DNA of 64,000 nt from Cenococcum geophilum 1.58. Its lineage: Eukaryota; Ascomycota; Dothideomycetes; Gloniales; Gloniaceae. A model generated the notes under the pieces. The model searched no databases. It was not told the origin of the DNA and saw only the letters and a program-made list of their open reading frames with translations. The stretch is from NCBI GenBank assembly GCA_001692895.1, contig KV748179.1, forward strand, positions 3,609,222 through 3,673,221, given 5' to 3'. The translations under genes were made by a program, and so were the position numbers. Below are positions 44,886 to 56,099 of this stretch, in pieces (within the stretch, counting starts at the first letter, position 1; every line of letters begins with the position of its first letter).

Positions 44886-46950
44886 AAATATATTAATCTA
44901 ATTTTATAAGCCCTATAAGGAGCTAGTCTATAATTAAATATAAATAAATATAAATTCTATAAAATAGAAGTCCTATACTTTAGGTTTCTTATTTTTATAA
45001 ATAGTATATAAATAGACTTAAAGAAAGTTAAAGTAATTATAAACTGGTAAGAACCTAAGAACGTTAAGGACGTAAGAGCCTTTATAGGATTTACTAATTT
45101 CTACTAATAGTTTATTAATAACTTCTATGCCCTAGTTTTACCCCTTATAGCTCTAACCTAAAAGGATAAAACCTTTATCTTTAATAAGGAATATAAGAAT
45201 GCCTTTATCTATTCAAAGGTTATATTTATTACTACACCTATACTCTAATACTTTAATCTAAACTAACTAAGTGTTATAGAAGCTAACTTATCTAACTACG
45301 TTACTAAAGGTATCCTATTTTAATATAATAAGAATAGAGTATTACACTCTATAGTATACTTTTTAAAATAACTAAGCCTAATTAAATATAACTACGAAAT
45401 CTATAATAAGGAATTATTAGCTATTATTAGATATTTTAAATAATAGCGACCTAAACTAGAAGGCGTTAGATTTCTAATTAAGGTCCTTAGCGACTATAAA
45501 AACCTATAGTACTTTATAACCATAAAATAGCTAAGCCACTATTAGGCCTACTAGTTAGAATACTTATCCCATTTCTAATTCTTAATTATATACCGCCTAG
45601 GTATTCAAGGCTAAGAGCTTAATACCCTAACTTAACGCTTATAAGATGCGCTAGCATTAGAAGAAGCGGATTTCTACTAAAAGTAGACCTTACTCTATTC
45701 TAAACTATTTAATCCTCCTACTAAAGACCTTATAGTGCACGTTCTTAAAATAATTAACGAATTAATTAAATAGATTATAGTTAATAAATACCTAAATAAC
45801 AAGTTTATCTAAGAAACGCTTCAGCTAATATAAAATAGCATTAAACGCTCTAAAAGAATTTCTTTAAGTAAATATAAAGCCTGTGGGAACTGCTTATACT
45901 ACTAAAACCGCCTAGTTATGCCTAACTATAACGATCTTAAGCTTAAGCTCCTTAAATACGTATATAACCTACTAGTAGCCAGCTACCTAAGCTAAAAAAA
46001 CCCTAGAGCTACTTTAATAGGAGTATTACTAGCTAAATATATATAATATAATATAAAAGTATATTTCTAGCTGCTATATCTACTAATAAGTTAAAGCTTT
46101 ATATAAGATATATAATAGTTTACTAAAGCTACTACCTATTCTAGACTAAAGATAGAAAGATATCTTAATTAACTTTATTATTAGCCTCCCTGTAAGTAAA
46201 GGCTGTATAAGTGTTGTAGTAGTTATAAACCGACTATCTAAGATAAGATACTTAATTGCCTACCCTAATATATTAACGCCTGCCGTTGCCTAACTATTCC
46301 TAAATTATATATGGAAACTCTATAGACTTCTTAATAATTATCTCTAATAGAGGTAGCTAGTTAATCTTTATATTTTAAAAGGAACTAACTACCTAACTCT
46401 ATATTAAAGCACTACTATTTACTATATATTACCTAGAAACGGACAGTTAAATGGAACGTATAAATGCTATAATAAAATAGTATATTTAGATATATATATT
46501 ATATCTATAGAATAACTAGATAGACTGGCTTATATTTACTAAGTTTATCATAAATAATTATATCTCGGAAACTATAAAGGTCTTCCCATTCCTAGCTAAC
46601 TACGGCTAGCATCTATAAATAGGGTTTAAACCCTTTAGTAATGTTTTTTTACCCCGCTTATTACGCCTTATAAGTTATAAAAGTAAATAAATCTATATAG
46701 AAGATAGAGGAACTATAATAGTTCCTTACTAATAAAATAATATAGTCCTAATTTGTCTATAAAGCTATAGCGAATAAGAAATGAACCCTAGCACTAGCTT
46801 ATTAAATTAGTAACTTTATCTAGCTAGATATAAGAAATCTAAATATAAAATAACTTATTAAGAAGCTTAATTAGAAGAACGCTAGCCCTTATAAGGTTGA
46901 GAAGGTTATTTCCTCTTAAGCCTGCTAATTAAAGCTCCCTAATACGGTTA
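44886..46950 (+). pseudogene. Gypsy-A pol relic: RT end, RNase H, integrase
   Basis: The RT thumb and connection read IDLKKVKVIINW and VKDVRAFIGFTNFY (about 45010-45105), typical of Gypsy. RNase H: QLSVIEANLSNYVTKGIL (about 45265-45315; the catalytic Asp reads Glu-Ala, damaged) and YNKELLAIIRYF (about 45400-45440). Integrase: the zinc region around 45880-45920 and core from about 46100, with a degraded second catalytic region near 46330. There is no convincing chromodomain between 46700 and 47026. Stops are frequent. Confidence 0.78.
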
Positions 46951-47026
46951 AAATCCACCCTATTACCCCTATATTAGACGCCCTGCCTAAATAGATATAA
47001 GACCCTCCCCTACTAGTTAAAGTTAC

Positions 47027-47316
47027 TGTTATAAGATACCCCCGTAATACCTTATATATATCTACCTATTTCCACTAACTTAGTAACTAGAGACTAACTA
47101 TAAGATAGCAATCTAATAGCAATCTATAGTAATCCGACGGTAATCTATTACATTCTGCTATATTTCTCTAAGTTTTACTAAGTTCTACTAGGACTACTAC
47201 CTAAATTCTATTCTACTCTATATACGTATTAACTAAGCAACTAAGTCTACAATATATACCCTTTTTCCCTATTTTCCTTACCTTCTTTCCTTATATAACG
47301 TCTTAATCTTATTACA
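47027..47316 (+). repeat. 3' LTR of Gypsy-A
   Basis: 290 bp, beginning tgttataagataccccc and ending cttattaca. Pairs with 17181-17490. Confidence 0.85.
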
Positions 47317-50300
47317 GTTTATATACATAGCTTAATAATATCTACTTTGCTATATATTATCGTCGCTTATACTTACTCCGTGACACTTATTATATAACGT
47401 TAAAATAATTAACTATAGATATACTCTAGAAGTAGGTAAAAAAGTCCTCTATTGCCGGCGCTATAGCTATAGCTCCTATTAAGCAACTCTAGGAGGCCGC
47501 CAAGAGGGTAGTAAAAAAAGCTGCTCTACTAAAAGGACATATAAAAAGGGCAGGAGGACGATAACATAAGCAACCTAAGCGATAAAGAGCTTTTAGATAA
47601 GGAAGTTGAGTTAATTAGCAATATTTAGGAACTAACTCAGTAGTTAATTAAACCCTAAAATATTAAAAATCGACTTTATATAGATTCTATATATATTTAT
47701 GGCTCTATATAAGGGGTATTTTATCCCTTACTTAGGTGCATCGCCTAAGGACCGCTTAGGGGTAGCCAAAGCCTAGTCTTTAGCTAGGCTTAGCACCTCC
47801 TTATAAGTACCTTAGGCTTACAGCCCTTCCCTTCTCATCGGTTTCGTCTTTATACTTAGGCTATTGCCTACCCTTATTACTATATCGTCCTCTTCTATTA
47901 ACTCTCCTATAACTTATACTCAGCTTATTTACTCCCTACTATATACCTAAGCAATATACCTTATACTCTAAGACTTCTTACTAATAATACGATGACTTAT
48001 AATGGCTTTTAATAGTTACTTACTACTAAATTAGCATTTTTACAAATTTTGATTTTTAAAGCGGTTATAACCTAGGTAGCGGTCAAAAACCCATTAACTA
48101 CGTTAGGTGTTTTTAGTAGTAGCCTTAGTGGCCTTCTGTAGTATTTTATTAGTATTGCAGATTTAGTAAGGCTTGCTAATAAAATCACGCTAGCTAGGGT
48201 GTCTGCAGTATACTAACTTAGGTAGGAGCGCCTAAAGCGCCTAATATAAAAAGTCTCTTCTACTATATAAAGGGATAGCAACCTCCCACTGCTGTAAATT
48301 CGTTATTTCCGTAATATACTGGCTTATATAAGATTCTAGCTTATATTACTCGTTCTTATTTATACTTGTAATATATAAGGGGAGCATTAAAGCTAAGTTA
48401 CTAGTAATAGCAGTCTAAGAGCCTAACTAAGAAAATAAGCACCTAATATTAATTAAGGAATATAGCTAATGTAAGCGTCTTTATAAACTACTTTTCTAAA
48501 CCTCTATTAGACGTGGTACTATTCGGAGTATTAATGCTGGAAGATATTAGGTAGGTTATGGTCCACTTAAAAAGGGTTCTAAACCGTTCCATTCCTACGG
48601 AGTCTAGTATAGCGCTATAGTAATAATGGCATCTTCTAACTTGTATTTACATTATAAATCTAAAGTCTAGATATTCCTGTTGTCTATTAATAAAAGTCTA
48701 TAGATTTTTAGAAAAAAGCATATCTAAAGCGTCGAGCGACATAAACACTAGCCGCACAGCTCCTTTAAAAAACCAGTAATATTAAGGCACTTTAGACGCA
48801 CCTTGGCAGGGACTGCCCTAGGGGTAACTATATAGTAGGTCTTAAGAGAGATAGCTGCATAAAGCTTTATTTTCTTACTCCTTATTAATTAAATGCTCGC
48901 TTTATAATATTATTATTTATATTTAGTTCTATATATAAGTCTTAGGCTATAGGGAATTATATATAGACGTGCCAGTACGTAAAAAATTAATGTCAAAACT
49001 AAGAAATAATTTAATGTAGTAAAAACCTGCCTAATTTATTTTAAGATCTTTTTGATAAGGAGATAGTAAATAGATCGAATATTAATTTTCCTGCTATTAG
49101 CCCTAATAACCTTTATTATATCTCGGTTTATAAAGTTAGGGCTAGCCTATATATCTTAGAATATGGTGCTAAATTATATACTATATCCCTCCTAGATCCT
49201 AATACTTAATAAATACAGCATACCGCTTAGAAGACCCTAATTTACTTACAGACCTTAATACGAGTGCTGTTAGCCCCTATAGCTATAGCTTTAGTGCGTG
49301 AACTATTAACTATATTAGCTTTTCTAGCGGTGGAGGCTAGTTTATCCGATATAGTAATTATACAGTTTAATTATTTATAATAGGCACTTTTCCTAAAAAG
49401 TTCTATAAAACTGCTCGGCTATATAATAAACGTAAAACTAGTTATTACCCTAATAATTAAATATTAAATACGACTTTTTTAGCGCTAGAGATATATTTCT
49501 AATTTGGCATTAAGACGGCTTAATAACATAGTATAATATACCTAAGATACTAGTTAATAGTATTAACTTCTATAGCTTATAGGGCCTAGTTTTAGGGAAA
49601 GCTACAATACTTTATCCTTAGGATTTGCGGTTCTTTTTTTTACAGAATTTAAGAGTAAATATTAGATAAGTTTAAGTTATTTATGGAATATCTAGCTAAA
49701 TAGGTGCCTAACGGATTTAGTTATATAGGAGGTTCTAAAGGAAATGGTGCCTATATTTTATAAGGCAGCTATTCTAGTTAATACACCTCCTCCTTTAGCA
49801 GTATTAAGTAAAAAGCTAGGGCTAAAGCCTCTAACACCGTCTCTACCTTAGTAGTAAAAGCCTGCGTTATTTCTAAAACTAGCGTCTCCCTTAATTTAAC
49901 TAAGTTCCCTAGTATCTAGACCTACTTTTACTGCCAGTATATCTAAACCTAGGAATTCCTTTAAACCCCCTAAAAACCCCTCTATAGAGAAAGCTAATAA
50001 ACCTAACTAGTCTAACGTTAAACTAGAATATAGAGCCCTCCTAGAAAAAACCTTTTATAACTTAAAGCCTTTTAAAGGCATAGGCTATATAGCTAGGGAA
50101 ACGGTTATAAATTTTTTTTAAATCCTTAGAGAAGGTCTAACCTTAGATTAATTAGCTAAGATTTAGAACCAAGCTAATAGTAATAAGGGTAGTTAGCTTA
50201 ACCTATCTAAATTTATATATGCCTATAAAATAATAATAGACTTTAAAAGATAGAAGGAGAAGTAAATAATAAAAAGTAAAAGTAAAATAGTTAATAATCT

Positions 50301-50679
50301 AATTAATCTAAAGCCTAATAAAGGACCTTTAAATAATCCACCTCTAGCGTATATACGTTTGGCTGCTATATAACTATAAACTATATCTAAGTAAATATTA
50401 TATATTATATCTCAGAGGATTAATATACCACTTATATGCAGCCTATATTGCAGTATAATTATTAATATCGCACATTACTACTCCATATATAAAAATAGTA
50501 AATTTAATATATATAAACCTTACCAGCTTTAGGGATAATCTTATTCTAGGCATTACAGACTTTAATTTATTAAAATTAAGCTTAATAATAATCTAATAAA
50601 CCAAATAAATAATATAAGCCTAAATAACTAAAAACCTAACCTAGATAACTTAGTTATAAACACTAAAAGCAGGCGCTAA
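47317..50679. other. Unidentified RIP-degraded region with basic coding relics
   Basis: No confident gene. A forward reading at about 47440-47560 is Ala/Lys-rich (PIKQL, stop, EAAKRVVKKAALLKGHIKRA when frames are followed) and could be the other side of the relic interrupted by Gypsy-A. That is speculation. On the minus strand at about 48100-48700 and on the plus strand at about 49030-50290 there are stretches with coding-like composition. The latter has a Pro/Ser-rich part (about 49780-50000). I cannot assign a family. Confidence 0.4.
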
Positions 50680-51020
50680 GGCGATAATAAGCAACTTAAA
50701 GATTTGCTAATAGCCGCTATTATTATTAAAAAACTAAATATAAAATAGGAAGACGTTATAGACCTTAAAGCAGCTAATAAAGATCTATAAGAAGCTATTA
50801 TTTTACTAATTAAGTTTTTATAGCTGTTTATTAGGGAAAGGAAGGTAAAAAGTGGGATATTATTATATAGACCGCCTGGAACGGGGAAGAGTTTTCTAGT
50901 AAAGGTAATTATAACTAAAGTAGATTTAACGCTATTTAGTATTTTAAGTAGTAATATAACGGCTTATATAAATGCCTCTAAACTAAAGCTTATAAATTGC
51001 TATCTAATAAAAATACTAAG
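50680..51020 (+). pseudogene. VPS4-type AAA ATPase gene fragment, RIP-mutated
   Basis: A forward frame reads into the AAA ATPase fold of the VPS4/SKD1 group, the enzyme that disassembles ESCRT-III on endosomes. Visible in order: KQLKDLLIAAII (about 50690), a V-x-W-E-D-V-x-G-L-like segment read NIK-stop-EDVIDLKAA (about 50735-50775), EAIILLIKFL (family EAVILPIKFP), and the Walker A region GILLYRPPGTGKSFLVK (about 50857-50907), where G-P-P-G-T-G-K-S has one Gly-to-Arg change. Then comes a F-S-I-S-S-S-like segment (LFSILSSNI). The reading ends at about 51010, before Walker B. The N-terminal MIT domain is not visible. This is a piece of a host gene, duplicated or captured and then mutated. Confidence 0.75.
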
Positions 51021-51023
51021 CTA

Positions 51024-51160
51024 AGGAGAAGGAAAGGGGGTTGCTAGGGCTAGTATAAACCAATAAGTAGCGCGAGCCGCCAAGGCGTTAGTAGTAGGCG
51101 AGCTAATAGTAAAAAATAGTACTAGATAATATGGGATAATATAAGATAATATAATAGGTA
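51024..51160 (-). mobile_element. LTR remnant related to Gypsy-B
   Basis: The segment ccgccaaggcgttagtagta with aggcgagctaatagtaaaaa matches, in reverse complement, the Gypsy-B LTR (19540-19570 / 44745-44775). The upstream ggagaaggaaaggggg fits the LTR's rc ggtgaaaggggg. The ends are not clear and no internal region follows, so this may be a partial solo LTR of a related family. It truncates the AAA ATPase fragment. Confidence 0.6.
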
Positions 51161-51658
51161 GCAGAATTTAGCAGGTAACGCGCTCTAGCACTATTATATT
51201 ACCCTCCCCCCCTCCTAAAAAAGCCTACCCTTAGGTGTTATCTAAGCTCTTTATTATTGTTTAAATTATTATAGTTATCTAACCCTTCTTCCTAGTATTT
51301 AATCTAGTTATTTAATTTATATAGTAGTCTAGGGAGGTTAGGGTAGGCATATAAAAGACCCGTAGCTTATAGGGAGAGTACTTAAAATTAGATACGGGGT
51401 ACTATTTTAGGTCTTTATTATGGCCTACCTAGCTTATATATACCACCCTGGCGCATCTCACTATAAGTGCCTTATTAGCGCTACTAATTATTTAAAGAAC
51501 GCCGTCTATCTTACTAGGTAAAATAGGGTTAGTCTCTAACGGATTAGCACGCTTAGAAAGACGCCTATATTAAAATCAAATAAAGCCTTTTAAATTAAGC
51601 GATTGTAAGGGATTTTGCCTATATACTAATTTCTATAGAGGACTAATTAAGCGATCGT
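51161..51658. other. Unidentified region left of Gypsy-D1
   Basis: About 500 bases of degraded sequence. The first 30 bases resemble the 28-bp repeat at 43503. I see no protein motif on either strand. The five bases before the LTR (atcgt) do not match those after Gypsy-D1's 3' LTR (ctaag). Confidence 0.5.
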
Positions 51659-52081
51659 TGTTACGGACGCTTTAAGTACAATATTATAACTACTTAGGGA
51701 AGAGTTGGAAGAAGCTAGTTAGTTAATTTAGGCACGGTCTAAAATAGAGCCGGTAGAGCTATATAATAAGGAATAATAATCAAGGTTATATAACGTTATA
51801 CGTAGTATACGCAGTGTACAGAGAGAATGTACGTACAATATATATAATATATATATTACGTATAAGAAGGATTTTATAGGAGTACGGTTGTATATTTAAG
51901 GACCCTTAGTCCCTACCTAGATAGTTTCTTCCTTATAGTAATTCTTAGAATATAATTAGAGTTAATCTATTAAGCAACCACTCCACTAGTTATTATTATA
52001 TTATTAACTTTAATTTATATTACCTATATACCTAGCCTATTAATAAGCCTATTATAGTACTTGCTATAAGGTTCTGTTATA
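51659..52081 (+). repeat. Gypsy-D1 5' LTR
   Basis: Begins tgttacggacgctttaag and ends ctgttata (ccgttaca in the 3' copy), a TGTTACGG / CCGTTACA-like inverted terminus. It contains an AT palindromic stretch near 51836-51860 (tatatataatatatata), read as cgtataacacgtatat in the less mutated 3' LTR. Confidence 0.93.
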
Positions 52082-52129
52082 TAATTACTACCTAGTTACG
52101 GTATTAAATATAGAAAGTTAAACAACATG

Positions 52130-52800
52130 CTACTAAAAGCAGCTACTATAACGCTATTAACAGCGGCAACTACTTTAAGGTTAGGAGGTAACACTAGTAT
52201 AGTAGATACTAACTCGCAGTAACCTATAACGGTTAAATAATTATAAAAGATAGTTAACTAATTAACGGAAAATAATATAACGTTAGAAAATAGGATTAAT
52301 AGGATAGGAGTAGTAAAAATTAAGTTACTATTAATCAAGAGATACTTAGGAGAAAGATTAAAGCTTAAGGGATTTCTTATATAAATGCACTTTAAAGTTA
52401 TATAAGAAGAAGCGAAGCTGCTAATACCTATAGATCGAATAGTATATACGGGACTATTCCCATTAGAAAGGGCACTTAAGTAGTTTAAGCCTTACCTTAT
52501 AGAAATACAAGTAAACGGAATAACAACTACTAACTAGGAGGTGCGGTTTACGTTTATAAGCTAGGAAGGGTTTATAAAGCGGCTTATATAAATATTTAGA
52601 GACCCAAAGGCAGTAACTACGGCAAAAAAAACTCTAAAATATTACGTAATAAACCTTAGCAATTAAGTATATAATATAGTTCCAGATATTGGCTATATAA
52701 GTTAAATAGAATAATAAGGCGCTTATAGTATAGTATAAGTAGGGACTTAAGGCTAAAATCTAGGATATAATTATCTTAATAGAAGATGCGGATACCCTAT
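52130..52800 (+). pseudogene. Gypsy-D1 gag relic
   Basis: Opens near 52125 (MLLKAATITLL) and includes the retrotransposon gag core: LKLKGFLI (52365), then LFPLERALK, stop, FKPYL (52455-52500; family W at the stop), a RFTFIS / GFIKRLI segment (52545-52590), and TTAKKTLKYYVI (52618-52660). This matches the helical capsid of Gypsy gag, with stops at Trp and Gln positions. Confidence 0.78.
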
Positions 52801-54746
52801 AGGAATTAATAGATTAAGTAATTAAGATTAGTAATTAGATTTACTAAAGGGAACAGGCTAAGAGAGGTTAGGATAGAGTTCTATAGTTATATAAGGCGTA
52901 GAGTACATAATAACCAAAGCTAAATTAGATATCGTGGTATAGCGTAAAGCTAATAGACCTAAGTAGTACTAAAGAAGCCCATAAGAGATGGAGTAAGAAA
53001 CTATAAAAACCTAAAGGTTAAGGATCTAGTAATTATAGGACTAAGGAGTAGAGGCTAAACCAGGGATCTTAGTAGTAGAAGACGTTTAGGCAGACTCTAT
53101 AGTAAAGTTAGTGGTTTAAAGATAGAGCTTATATAAATTACGGAAAATAAGGTTACTTTGTAAGGGATTATAAAGATAGTTAGAGTTATTATATAATAAA
53201 GGGAACTAGATTAATAGAAGACACATACGTATAAAGGGATAATAGTGTACTGCAAGGAATAAAGGAATATTCAATTAGAAGTTTTACGTTTTATTATAAT
53301 AACGTATACTAAATTTATAAAGACGCTAAGTACGGCGTAAGCTATTAGCTATAGGAGCTAAAATCCTTAAAATATAGGGGAACTAATAAACTATTACGTA
53401 GATCAGACATTAAAGATAATAAGTTTAACGTAGGCGAAACATTTATAGACGACAAGGTAATAAGGGCAGCTTACTAGAAGCGTATAACCCTTAAAGAAGT
53501 TATATTAGAAGCAGAGACTAAGACCGCTATAGAGTAAGGTTTAGTAACGGGTATTATAATACCGTTAGATATAGTATCTATTGTTTTATAAGATAAAAGG
53601 AAGAGTATCTTACGGAGATTAAGCAAGCAGACGACTGCTAGTGCTAATTTATTACTTAATAAAGGCAAAAGGCCGAAGGCTTAAGGTTCTTAAGATGAAA
53701 TAAGAGACGACTAAGATTCTTAAGATAAGATAAGGTATACCTAAGGACCTATAATAGATAAAAACCGATAGAGTAGGGCAATAGCTTAGTTTAAAGATAT
53801 ATAAATAAGCTTGGGACAGAGTTTCCTATAGGCATAAGATTCTTAAGAAGAGATAAGTAAGATTTAAGACTCTTAAGATAGGATAAGAATACCTAAGCCT
53901 AGTTAGACTAAGGTAGGAGTAAAGCTTAAGATAGAAGCAAGCTTAGAATTAAGAATCCTATAGAACTAAGACTTTGAGACATAAATAAGGACTATTAACA
54001 AGATTAAGAAGTAAGAAGGCTTTAAGGATCTACTTATAAGACGCGAAAAGAAAGAAACCATAGAGGAATTTAGAGCAAGAATTACCTTATAGCAAGATTA
54101 GAAACTAAATAAAAGATTTAGTATACTAAGCCGTATAAGGGATAGAGCACCCATATAAAGAATTACTAATAGGCCTAGGATAGGTATATTATAAGCTAAA
54201 TAGCTTACTAAACTGGAATAAGAAGAGGATCTAGGGATTTTAACTAGATTTAAGGAATGATATATAAAGGGCTATTACAATATAGTAATAAAAGGTTACT
54301 TCCTTACGGACAAGCCGTATACACTTAAGGGGTTATACTAAAAGTGGTATAGACAACGATATAACAACGAGTAGGAAGATTTCTATATATAGTTAGATAA
54401 AAAAAGTTGTCTAAAACCACCCAATTATAGAGAAGGCCATAAGTTATATTAAAGGAGCCTTAATTATAACATTAAAGGATTTAGAGGAGTAATTAGAGGA
54501 CTAGAGGAGCGAAAGGCAAATTTTAGTATCTGCAAATAAAGTCGTAACACTTAGATTAATATAAGAACGGTTTAAACTTAAGGATAAAGACGAACTAAGA
54601 GTTAACCTAAAACACTAAGTATATTACATATTAGTATAGATTGCGTATGTAAATAATATATATAATATATATAGAGCACTAAAAGATAAAAACCGGAAGT
54701 ACCTAATAAGGATATATTAGGCACTAGATAAGGCAAAGTACAAAAA
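52801..54746 (+). pseudogene. Gypsy-D1 region between gag and protease
   Basis: About 1.9 kb of coding-like sequence between gag and protease, longer than usual. 53690-53890 has imperfect repeats of gattcttaagat / taagataagataagg, which read as an acidic/Ser-rich low-complexity stretch. Around 54230-54440 there are Tyr/Gly-rich readings (GYYNIVIKGYFLT) but no zinc knuckle I would defend. The region between 54607 and 54746 is duplicated at the start of Gypsy-D2. The minus-strand frame at 53474-53668 is a shadow. Confidence 0.45.
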
Positions 54747-54761
54747 CGCTAAGTATATATA

Positions 54762-55259
54762 GTAGTAAGTTCTTTAATTAACGTCTGATACGGATCCTAT
54801 CTAGGCCCACGCAGACTACTCCGTACACAAGGGAAACTTATAAATTGACAAGAAGAAAACCCTTGTTGATGTAGGGGACGGAAAAACCCTATGAGCCACC
54901 TCAGTAGGATGAAAAACCCCTGTTTTGCCATGTCCGTCCGTAGCGGCGGCCCTGCGGGCCAACGGCTACGTCCTGTCCTCCTTAGATGTTCGAACTCCTT
55001 GGGAACCACTGCTTCCTTCTCTAGCTTATCCAAAGCTAAGGTTCACTACGTCCTAGCTAGGCCTTGCTATTCGATTGCTGTACTGTTGTTTCCCATATCT
55101 TGACCACCCCCTGTGTACTATCTCTTGTTGACCATTGCCATATACGCCTTGCCTCCCCCCCCCCCTAAGGCCTATCGAAGGCGTAAGGGGGATTCATCCG
55201 TTCTACCATTCTAATACTAAAAACAAAAGCGGGATGTGTGTGTGTGTGTATCTGGGTAT
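54762..55259 (-). mobile_element. Young, unmutated LINE family T 3' fragment
   Basis: About 498 bp inserted into Gypsy-D1, with target duplication cgctaagtatatata (54747-54761 and 55260-55274). The plus strand shows taattaacgtctgatacgg and ggcccacgcagactactcc, homologous to the 3' end of LINE-T at 11451-11495 and 22215-22270, so the element runs right to left and is heavily 5'-truncated. Unlike its surroundings it is GC-rich with abundant CA/TG, so it has escaped RIP. It includes a C run (55158-55168) and a (gt)n tract (about 55235-55249). The open frames on both strands at 54797-55103 are in the untranslated region and are not taken as genes. Confidence 0.85.
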
Positions 55260-55274
55260 CGCTAAGTATATATA

Positions 55275-55920
55275 TAGTTAGCACCTAGTAGAAGTATAAA
55301 GCCTAGGGGACTTAATACTTTATCTAGGAAGATTCCTTACGGAAGAATACCTAGATAGATAATAGTAATAGGAATGCCTAGAGAATACGTGTCTATAGTA
55401 TATTAAAGATAAAAAGTAAACTAAGTATTAGCTAAAGATGGACTAAGTATAAATAGGATTAAGCAGCTAATAATTAGGAAAAGTAGAGGCCTATAGGACT
55501 AGAGGGAACTAGTAGTAGAGCCTTAAACCCTTAAAGGAATTTAAGGATAACACTTAAACCTATAAGTTAAGTAGTAAGATTAATAGTTTAAAGCATTAAT
55601 AGATAGTAGAGCAATAAGGAACTATATATTACTAATAGCAGTTAAAAGAATGGGATTACCGTATAGGAAAAAGGAGTACTTTTACCTATTAGTAATAATT
55701 TTAGGAGACCCGATAGCCTATAGAGGAGGCATTATTAATCTTAAAACAGGACCTATTTAACTAACTATTAAAGGGAGATAAATTAAGATGTCTTTTAATA
55801 TATTACTATTGGGGAATAATAAGGCAGTATTAGAAATGCCTTAGTTACAGGAATATAATCTAAAGATTAATTAGATTATAGGTTAAGTTAATATTAGGGA
55901 TACTTAATGGCGTAAGATAT
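55275..55920 (+). pseudogene. Gypsy-D1 protease relic
   Basis: The frame reads ALIDSRAIRNYI (about 55590-55625), where the family has D-S-G-A-x-x-N-F-I: the active-site Asp and Ser are kept and Gly is now Arg. It continues RMGLPYRKKEY, then GDPIAYRGGIINL (about 55705-55745), then LLLGNNKAVLEMP (about 55808-55840, the family's I-L-G-M-P-W box). The segment 55275-55560 just before it is the linker to gag. Its counterpart in D2 is 60130-60410. Confidence 0.8.
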
Positions 55921-56099
55921 AATAATAAACCAAGTTAGTATAGTACTAAGTAGGAGCAACCTATAAAGAAACAGAAAAAGGACTAAGGTACGTACTAAAG
56001 AGATACTATAAGTATAGCAAAAGACTATAGTCACCAGAAAGTAAAAAGCTATTAAAATATATAATATGGGATTATAAAATAGAATTAAAACTAAGAATA

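Larger units (their letters stand above)
44881..47316 (+). mobile_element. Gypsy-A, 3' segment
   Basis: Resumes Gypsy-A after Gypsy-B: the end of RT, RNase H, integrase and the 3' LTR (47027-47316). The first five bases are Gypsy-B's target duplication. The reading frame connects to 19474 through the RT thumb region. Confidence 0.9.

Noticed and set aside
53474..53668. Minus-strand frame in Gypsy-D1
   Set aside because: Antisense of the gag-protease interval, no motif.
54797..55103. Open frames on both strands in the un-RIPped insert
   Set aside because: They lie in the LINE-T 3' untranslated region. They are open because the insert escaped RIP, with no recognisable domain.
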